From contig CACYXD010000006.1 in assembly GCA_902778255.1 (NCBI GenBank), forward strand, positions 62,001 through 126,000: DNA of 64,000 bases. The letters run 5' to 3'. A program made the translations under genes and the position numbers. The notes under the pieces were generated by a model that had not been told where the DNA came from, made no database searches, and was given only the letters and a program-made list of their open reading frames with translations. This stretch comes from an uncultured Prevotellaceae bacterium. Its GTDB lineage: Bacteria > Bacteroidota > Bacteroidia > Bacteroidales > Bacteroidaceae. Each line of letters begins with the position of its first letter. Position 1 is the stretch's first letter. Below, in pieces: positions 58,984 through 64,000 of the stretch.

Positions 58984-59694
58984 ATGAATATAACTTGTGC
59001 TATTATTGATGATGAACCACTGGCTGCAGGCCTGTTGGAAAGCTATGTAGAGAAAACCCCTTACCTGGAACTGAAGGGCACCTATAACAGTGCCGTCACG
59101 GCGATGCGCGATATTCGCGAGAATCCCGTTCAACTGCTGTTCCTCGATATCCAGATGCCTGAGCTCAGCGGTATCGAGTTTGCCAAGATACTGCCCCGCG
59201 AGACGAAGGTTATTTTCATCACGGCCTTCTCGCAGTATGCCATTGAGGGCTTCCGTGTCAATGCGCTCGACTACCTGCTGAAGCCCATCAGTTATCAGGA
59301 CTTCGTGAAGTCAACCGACAAGGCGCTTGAATGGTTCTCTTCGCAGATGAGACAGGATGCCTTCTTGCGTGACCGTTTCCTCTTCGTAAAGAGTGACTAT
59401 AAGCTGCAGCGTGTCAATCTGGATGATATCCTTTATATCGAGGGCCTCAAGGACTATGTGCGGTTCTATCTTGAGTCGGGCGAGAAACTGATGTCGCTGA
59501 TGTCGATGAAACGTCTGGAGGACTTCCTGCCGAGTCCTGAGTTTCTGCGTACCCATAGGAGTTATATCGTGCATATGCCCAAGGTGCGCACGATAGATCG
59601 TCTGCGCATCGTCCTGGATAATACGTATATTCCCGTCTCGGACAACTATAAGGATGATGTGATGGCGTACCTGGAACAGCATACGCTGGTGTAA
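58984..59694 (+). CDS. LytTR-family response regulator
   Basis: A 236-residue regulator. The receiver has CAIIDDEPLAA acid pocket, phospho-aspartate in QLLFLDIQMPELSG (about D58) and the conserved KPISYQDF lysine. The C-terminal LytTR domain (about 130-236) has DDILYIEGLKDYVRFYLE and FLRTHRSYIVH, which binds direct repeats in promoters. It pairs with the upstream kinase. The target is likely the efflux promoter, but no clear direct repeat was identified there. Confidence 0.93.
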   Translation: MNITCAIIDDEPLAAGLLESYVEKTPYLELKGTYNSAVTAMRDIRENPVQLLFLDIQMPELSGIEFAKILPRETKVIFITAFSQYAIEGFRVNALDYLLKPISYQDFVKSTDKALEWFSSQMRQDAFLRDRFLFVKSDYKLQRVNLDDILYIEGLKDYVRFYLESGEKLMSLMSMKRLEDFLPSPEFLRTHRSYIVHMPKVRTIDRLRIVLDNTYIPVSDNYKDDVMAYLEQHTLV

Positions 59695-59700
59695 GGGGGG

Positions 59701-59735
59701 TAAGAGTTAAAAGTTAAGAATTAAGAGTTAAGAAT
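59701..59735 (+). repeat. 7-base tandem array after the regulator, five units
   Basis: TAAGAGT, TAAAAGT, TAAGAAT, TAAGAGT, TAAGAAT, beginning six bases after the regulator's stop codon. No hairpin or promoter is attached to it. Confidence 0.75.
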
Positions 59736-59830
59736 TTGCAGCAGCTTTGATAAGTGAGTTTGACAAAATCAGGTGTTGAACTCGTTATCATGGCAAATTA
59801 TTTGAAAAAAAAGTTCGGTGGCGGCAAATT

Positions 59831-59875
59831 CTTCACTCTTCGCTCTTCACTCTTCACTTTTTTTTCGTAATTTTG
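59831..59875 (+). promoter_or_regulatory. fba promoter: four-unit 7-base array plus -7 box
   Basis: Four heptads (CTTCACT, CTTCGCT, CTTCACT, CTTCACT; 59831-59858), nine bases, then the -7 box TAATTTTG (59868-59875). No TTTG -33. The layout equals that of rplS and tRNA-Met/typA. The start codon of fba follows at 59940. Confidence 0.7.
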
Positions 59876-59939
59876 CGCTCTGTAGAATTCGTAGATAAGA
59901 ATTTATAATTTATACTTTATATTTTTATTTATACAAATT

Positions 59940-60941
59940 ATGGTAAACTACAAGGATTTGGGTCTCGTTAATACCCGCGAGATGTTCAAGAGAGCAGTGG
60001 CTGGTGGCTATGCTATCCCCGCTTTCAACTTCAACACAATGGAGCAGATGCAGGCTATCGTAATGGCTGCTGTGGAGACAAAGTCACCTGTTATCATGCA
60101 GGTTTCTAAGGGTGCACGTAACTATGCTAACGGTACCATCCTCCGCAACCTGGCTAAGGGCGCTGTAGAGTATGCTAAGGAGCTCGGCTGCGAGCATCCT
60201 GAGATCGTTCTGCACCTTGACCACGGTGACAGCTTCGAGCTCTGTAAGGAGTGTATCGACAACGGTTTCTCTTCAGTGATGATCGACGGTTCTTCACTGC
60301 CTTACGAGGAGAACATTGCGCTGGCTAAGAAGGTTGTAGAGTATGCTCATCAGTTCGACGTAACCGTTGAGGCTGAGCTCGGTGTGCTCGCTGGTGTTGA
60401 GGATGAGGTTTCTTCTGCAGAGTCTCACTACACCAAGCCTGAGGAGGTTATCGACTTCTCTACCCGCACAGGTTGCGACTCACTGGCTATTTCTATTGGT
60501 ACCTCTCACGGTGCTCACAAGTTCACTCCTGAGCAGTGCACACTCGTGAACGGCGTGCTCGTTCCACCGCCATTGGCATTCGATATCCTGCATGAGATTG
60601 AGAAGAAGCTTCCCGGATTCCCCATCGTGCTCCACGGTTCTTCTTCTGTTCCTATGGAAGAGGTTAACACCATCAACCAGTACGGTGGTCACCTCGAGGC
60701 CGCTATCGGTATCCCCGAGGAGCAGTTGCGTGAGGCTTCTAAGAGCGCTGTCTGCAAGATCAACATCGACTCAGACTCTCGTCTGGCTATGACCGCTGCT
60801 ATCCGCAAGCACCTGGCTGAGCATCCTGGAGACTTCGATCCTCGTCAGTATCTGAAGCCCGCTCGTGAGAACATGAAGAAGATGTACATCCACAAGATTG
60901 TGAATGTGCTCGGTTCTGACGGTAAGCTGGCTCAGTGCTAA
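59940..60941 (+). CDS. fba: Class II fructose-bisphosphate aldolase
   Basis: A 333-residue zinc aldolase. Active-site regions: IPAFNFNTMEQMQ near the N-terminus, IVLHLDHGDSFELCKE with the zinc histidine and catalytic aspartate, FSSVMIDGSSLPYEEN, VEAELGVLAG, ISIGTSHGAHKF and IVLHGSSSVPMEE. It splits fructose-1,6-bisphosphate in glycolysis. Codon use is strongly biased (CGT, GGT, CTC), which fits high expression. It is a single-gene unit with promoter at 59831-59875 and a terminator. Confidence 0.96.
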   Translation: MVNYKDLGLVNTREMFKRAVAGGYAIPAFNFNTMEQMQAIVMAAVETKSPVIMQVSKGARNYANGTILRNLAKGAVEYAKELGCEHPEIVLHLDHGDSFELCKECIDNGFSSVMIDGSSLPYEENIALAKKVVEYAHQFDVTVEAELGVLAGVEDEVSSAESHYTKPEEVIDFSTRTGCDSLAISIGTSHGAHKFTPEQCTLVNGVLVPPPLAFDILHEIEKKLPGFPIVLHGSSSVPMEEVNTINQYGGHLEAAIGIPEEQLREASKSAVCKINIDSDSRLAMTAAIRKHLAEHPGDFDPRQYLKPARENMKKMYIHKIVNVLGSDGKLAQC

Positions 60942-60960
60942 TCCTCAGATACACAATAAA

Positions 60961-60995
60961 AAAGAAATCCCTGCCAAATCGGTAGGGATTTCTTT
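60961..60995. terminator. Bidirectional terminator between fba and the DUF4831 gene
   Basis: A 15-base stem (AAAGAAATCCCTGCC, one G-U) with five-base loop, flanked by A-rich and T-rich sequence for convergent genes. Confidence 0.88.
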
Positions 60996-61004
60996 TTGTA
61001 TTAA

Positions 61005-62084
61005 CTATTTGGGTTGTTCTGCTTCTAACCGTTCTACGCCACCCGTCAGGGGATTGAGCCAGAGGTGGGTGGTGTAACGCTTGTTGAAGAGGTCGCCGCT
61101 GAGCAACTCTACGTTACCAAACTGCGGAGCCGGGAGCTCGGTGTTGAGCACGGCTTCGATGCCTTGATACAGCGTGACGCGCATACGTCCTGGCACATTC
61201 ACATAGACCCCAGCCTCATAGGCCTTCTTCTTGGCCTTCGAAGCAGCCGCATCATTGACAGTGGTCGGTACGTACTGCATATCCTCCACACTAATATAAT
61301 AAGGTGCACCTGAGAGGTCATCGGTATCTACCAAACCATAGACCTGTGACAGACGGAACAGCAACTGGCGCTCAAACGAGCCGTCAGGGCATACGGCCAC
61401 CGAGTGTTCAGTGGTGTCACAATCGTAAGTGCCCTTAAACATGCTGGTCAGCGCTTCATCTTGTGCGTCTATCTGATGGAGCATCAGTCGCAACTGCTCG
61501 CCATCCTTGGGCATGAAGTCGGCCTGTCCCTTGATAAGCAGATTGCGGTTCTCGCGCAGGTCGTAGATTTCCTGAGCTGTCAGTTCTGCCATCTTAGCCG
61601 TGCTGCCGGCCGACAGAATCTCCTGAGTGAGAAGTTGGCGCGGGTTTAGGCGCTGCTTTTTGGGTGCCGGCTCAAAGGGGGTGGGCTCCTTGATGGCAGT
61701 AGGCTCTGCGTTGATGGCCAGCAGGCGTCCGTCATCCGACAGTGCCACGTTAGCGGCTACCGTTCTGGCATTGAATTTCAAGGCATATTTCTTGGTGGAG
61801 TCAACCACGGCAATAGGGGTCAGCTGGTAGCTGATGATGCGATACTGTGTGCTTGGTTCCTGAGACACATCCTTTAATCGCATATAGCGCTGGGCATAGG
61901 CAGTGAAATCACCTGGCTTGTAGGTGGTCTTCTCAATCTGCATGGTGATGCGGAAAGCTGCCTTCGGCAGGAAATAGACGGCACCCTCTGGTGTTACGCC
62001 TGGCTTGTATTCCGTGAGTTGGGTCTGTGCGTTTAGCGTTCCGCATAAAACGGTGCTAATGATAAAGAAAAAAAACTTTCTCAT
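61005..62084 (-). CDS. DUF4831 family exported protein
   Basis: A 359-residue protein with a signal peptide (MRKFFFFIISTVLCGTLNAQ). The mature part is beta-rich; PKAAFRITMQIEKTTYKPGD, AQRYMRLKDVSQEPS and DGRLLAINAEPTAI match the Bacteroidota DUF4831 family. It has no catalytic motif. It lies 16 bases after the nnr stop on the same strand, so both are probably co-transcribed. Function is unknown. Confidence 0.82.
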   Translation of the reverse strand: MRKFFFFIISTVLCGTLNAQTQLTEYKPGVTPEGAVYFLPKAAFRITMQIEKTTYKPGDFTAYAQRYMRLKDVSQEPSTQYRIISYQLTPIAVVDSTKKYALKFNARTVAANVALSDDGRLLAINAEPTAIKEPTPFEPAPKKQRLNPRQLLTQEILSAGSTAKMAELTAQEIYDLRENRNLLIKGQADFMPKDGEQLRLMLHQIDAQDEALTSMFKGTYDCDTTEHSVAVCPDGSFERQLLFRLSQVYGLVDTDDLSGAPYYISVEDMQYVPTTVNDAAASKAKKKAYEAGVYVNVPGRMRVTLYQGIEAVLNTELPAPQFGNVELLSGDLFNKRYTTHLWLNPLTGGVERLEAEQPK

Positions 62085-62100
62085 CTTCTTATTTTACTAT

Positions 62101-63615
62101 TTATTTTTTTACCATTAAGAATGCCTTCGGCAGATAGTCGATGATGTCGCTGGCAATGAGACTCTCCTCACCCAGGTCACGCGCTGCCAGATCGCCAGCC
62201 AGTCCGTGCAGATAGACACCCAGTATGCAGGCCTCACGCTGTTGGTAACCGCGTGCCAAAAGCCCTGTCAGGATGCCAGTGAGCACATCGCCGCTACCCG
62301 CTGTGGCCATACCGGCATTGCCTGTGGTATTGAACACCACGTGGCCGTCGGGCATACAGATGGCTGTGTTATGTCCTTTCAGGATGACATAGCCTTGCAG
62401 TTTCTCTGCCAACTGGCGTGCCTTGTTCAGTCGTTCATAGCTGTCAACACACTGTCCCTCCATGCGGTCCAGTTCCTTGGGGTGGGGGGTTAGGATGATG
62501 TCTTTTGGCAGCTGCTGCATCCATGCATGACGACTGGCGAGAATGTTCAGTGCGTCGGCATCGACAACGGCAGGGCATTGTGCCCTGCGCAACTGGGCTA
62601 TCATGGCAATCATGGTCTGCTCGGAAGTGCCGATACCCGGTCCGATGCCCATTGCCTGGTAGTTTTCTGTAGGCACAGCCTCTGAAAAGACCGTCTCTTC
62701 ACGGTCCAGGTTTAGAATGGCTTCGGGTATAGTGGTCTGTAGAATCTGTGCGTTTCGCTTGGGGGTATGGATGGTCACCTTACCGGCGCCAGCACGCATA
62801 CAGGCCTTGGTGGCCAGGACGGCAGCCCCCGCCATACCATAACTGCCAGCCACCAGGAGGGCGTGACCCATCTGTCCTTTGTGGGCAAAGGCATTGCGTG
62901 GCTTCAGAATCTGTCGTATGTCGCTGTCTTCCACGCAGGTGAAGTGGGCATCTGTCTTGTCGATACCCTCTTTGCTCAGTCGGATGTCAAGGATTCTCAG
63001 TTCGCCAATGTACTGTTGGTTCTCAGCAAAGAGGAACGAGAGCTTGGGCTGTTGCAACGTCAGCGTCAGGTCAGCGCGTATGATGTTGGCCCTGACGTTA
63101 TAGGCATTGTCTTCCGTCATCAGGCCCGATGGTACGTCGATACTGACCACCATGGCTGCCGAGGCGTTGATATATTTGACCAGGGCCGCAAATCCTCCTG
63201 CCAGAGGTTTGTTGAGTCCGGCACCAAAGATGCCATCGACAACCAGCGTCCCCTTTTCCAAATGGGGCGGGTCAAACTCTACTGTCACCTCAGTAAACGG
63301 TGCATTGCTCTTCTTGTGGATCAGGCGGTCTTTATTTTCGGCACAGTCGGCCGACAGGTGGCCTGAGATATTGAACAAGTAAGTCTGAACCTTGTAGTTC
63401 AGGTCAATGAGCATACGTGCCACAGCCAAGGCATCGCCGCCATTGTTGCCTGGTCCGGCAAAGACGACCACGGGCACGTCGTTCATCCATTTTTCCGTGA
63501 TGGCTTGGGTGATGGCATGTGCAGAGCGCTCCATCAGGTCTATTGATTTGATGGGCTCGTGCTCAATCGTATATTTATCGAGTTCTTGTATCTGAGAATG
63601 CGTGAAAATCTTCAT
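62101..63615 (-). CDS. nnr: Bifunctional NAD(P)H-hydrate repair enzyme (epimerase/dehydratase)
   Basis: A 504-residue two-domain enzyme. Residues about 1-215 are the YjeF-N epimerase: FAGPGNNGGDALAVARML, FGAGLNKPL and DVPSGLMTEDN. Residues about 225-504 are the ADP-dependent dehydratase: GHALLVAGSYGMAGAAVLA, GPGIGTSEQT, LTPHPKELDRM and the final NAGMATAGSGDVLTGILTG. It repairs damaged NAD(P)H hydrates. Start ATG 63615 gives the normal N-terminus; the longer frame enters the opposite promoter region. A -7 box TATTTTTG (63623-63630, minus strand) lies just upstream. Confidence 0.95.
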   Translation of the reverse strand: MKIFTHSQIQELDKYTIEHEPIKSIDLMERSAHAITQAITEKWMNDVPVVVFAGPGNNGGDALAVARMLIDLNYKVQTYLFNISGHLSADCAENKDRLIHKKSNAPFTEVTVEFDPPHLEKGTLVVDGIFGAGLNKPLAGGFAALVKYINASAAMVVSIDVPSGLMTEDNAYNVRANIIRADLTLTLQQPKLSFLFAENQQYIGELRILDIRLSKEGIDKTDAHFTCVEDSDIRQILKPRNAFAHKGQMGHALLVAGSYGMAGAAVLATKACMRAGAGKVTIHTPKRNAQILQTTIPEAILNLDREETVFSEAVPTENYQAMGIGPGIGTSEQTMIAMIAQLRRAQCPAVVDADALNILASRHAWMQQLPKDIILTPHPKELDRMEGQCVDSYERLNKARQLAEKLQGYVILKGHNTAICMPDGHVVFNTTGNAGMATAGSGDVLTGILTGLLARGYQQREACILGVYLHGLAGDLAARDLGEESLIASDIIDYLPKAFLMVKK

Positions 63616-63622
63616 AACGATG

Positions 63623-63630
63623 CAAAAATA
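63623..63630 (-). promoter_or_regulatory. -7 box of the nnr-DUF4831 unit
   Basis: TATTTTTG on the minus strand, seven bases before the nnr ATG, so the leader would be almost absent. -33 not clear. Confidence 0.45.
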
Positions 63631-63673
63631 CGAAATAATTGGTAATCTCTGACCATTTTTCGCTTTTTTTTTG

Positions 63674-63681
63674 TAATTTTG
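63674..63681 (+). promoter_or_regulatory. -7 box of the hpt gene
   Basis: TAATTTTG, 25 bases before ATG 63707, preceded by a T-rich stretch. No TTTG at the -33 distance. Confidence 0.45.
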
Positions 63682-63706
63682 CATCAAAATATAATTATAT
63701 AGGTAT

Positions 63707-64000
63707 ATGAGTAGAGTGAAAATACTGGACAAGACGTTCGAAACGTCTATGCCGGAGGCACAGATCAAGGCCCGGGTAAAAGAGCTGGCTCAGCAGATTT
63801 CCAAGGATATGGAAGGTAAGAATCCTCTGTTTCTGGCTGTGCTTAATGGTGCGTTTGTCTTTGCTGCCGACCTGATGCGCGAGATGACCATTCCCTGTGA
63901 GATCTCATTTGTTAAGTTGGCTTCCTATCAGGGCACCATGTCAACGGGAAAGATCAAGGAGGTGATGGGTATCAACGAGGATATCGCCGGCCGTACGGTT
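63707..64000 (+). CDS. hpt: Hypoxanthine phosphoribosyltransferase, N-terminal part
   Basis: A gene cut by the window edge; 98 residues are visible from ATG 63707. LAVLNGAFVFAADLMREM is the family PRPP-loop strand, and EISFVKLASYQGTMSTGK is the flexible active-site loop of HGPRTs. It salvages hypoxanthine (and guanine) with PRPP. The catalytic acidic pair and C-terminus lie outside the window. It is divergent from nnr. Confidence 0.9.
   Translation, partial: MSRVKILDKTFETSMPEAQIKARVKELAQQISKDMEGKNPLFLAVLNGAFVFAADLMREMTIPCEISFVKLASYQGTMSTGKIKEVMGINEDIAGRTV

Overview
The window is a stretch of chromosome from a member of the Bacteroidota, most probably a Prevotella-like organism (Prevotellaceae). 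Evidence: many transcription units start behind a TAnnTTTG -7 box, sometimes with a TTTG -33 box 19-21 bases upstream, which is the Bacteroidota promoter. Gene content agrees: ExbB/ExbD/ExbD/TonB operon, a PorT-like barrel, M56/BlaI pair, 5'-nucleotidase split over two genes, START-like and DUF4831-type proteins, and a surface protein with the C-terminal tail typical of Prevotella exported proteins. Species cannot be set from the sequence alone.

Region 1 (1-21144) is a surface-glycan locus. A long plus-strand operon (1-11154) holds an LtaS-type phosphotransferase (partial), an LpxL-type acyltransferase, two tandem FdtA-like ketoisomerases, an acetyltransferase and a DegT aminotransferase (a dTDP-3-acetamido-3,6-dideoxyhexose set), glycosyltransferases of GT61, GT2, Gtf3/WbbI and GT10 type, a WaaP/InaA-type kinase, a LicD protein and a YejM/PbgA-like sulfatase-fold protein. 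Then come a minus-strand licD-tagB pair, a divergent plus-strand class V aminotransferase plus CDP-polyol synthase/oxidoreductase fusion, and a tightly coupled minus-strand operon aepX-aepY-pntC-aepZ-glf. Together these predict a glycan carrying Galf, a 3-acetamido sugar, fucose, 2-aminoethylphosphonate and a glycerol-phosphate-like group. No Wzx or Wzy is visible in the window, so this may be LPS/LOS outer-core decoration or part of a larger locus.

Region 2 (21245-44470) is mostly housekeeping: rplS, split 5'-nucleotidase, a 56-residue ferredoxin, porT-like, the TonB energising operon with a PstS-like lipoprotein and a TPR protein, aspC, a putative haem-binding propeller lipoprotein with a polytopic partner, ribBA, an LptF/G permease, tRNA-Met, typA, the M56-TonB/BlaI pair with a visible BlaI-type operator, and a membrane AraC regulator.

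Region 3 (44690-50262) holds a 1714-residue exported repeat protein flanked by two unlisted small genes (47 and 57 residues). Region 4 (50263-52509) is the luxS-mtnN-hydrolase operon. Region 5 (52510-59694) has a 22-base tandem repeat, a likely ~62-nt small RNA with a perfect promoter and terminator, and a TolC-MacA-MacB efflux operon with its own LytS/LytR-type two-component system. Region 6 has fba, DUF4831, nnr and the start of hpt.

The most unusual theme is repetitive DNA. Four-unit 7-base tandem arrays sit 9-11 bases upstream of three housekeeping -7 boxes (rplS, tRNA-Met/typA, fba) where the -33 box should be; similar 7-base arrays run in frame through linkers of three proteins; 9-base arrays lie at two further gene borders; and G/C-rich inverted repeat pairs mark both junctions of the efflux operon, one of them translated as the N-terminus of the ATPase.
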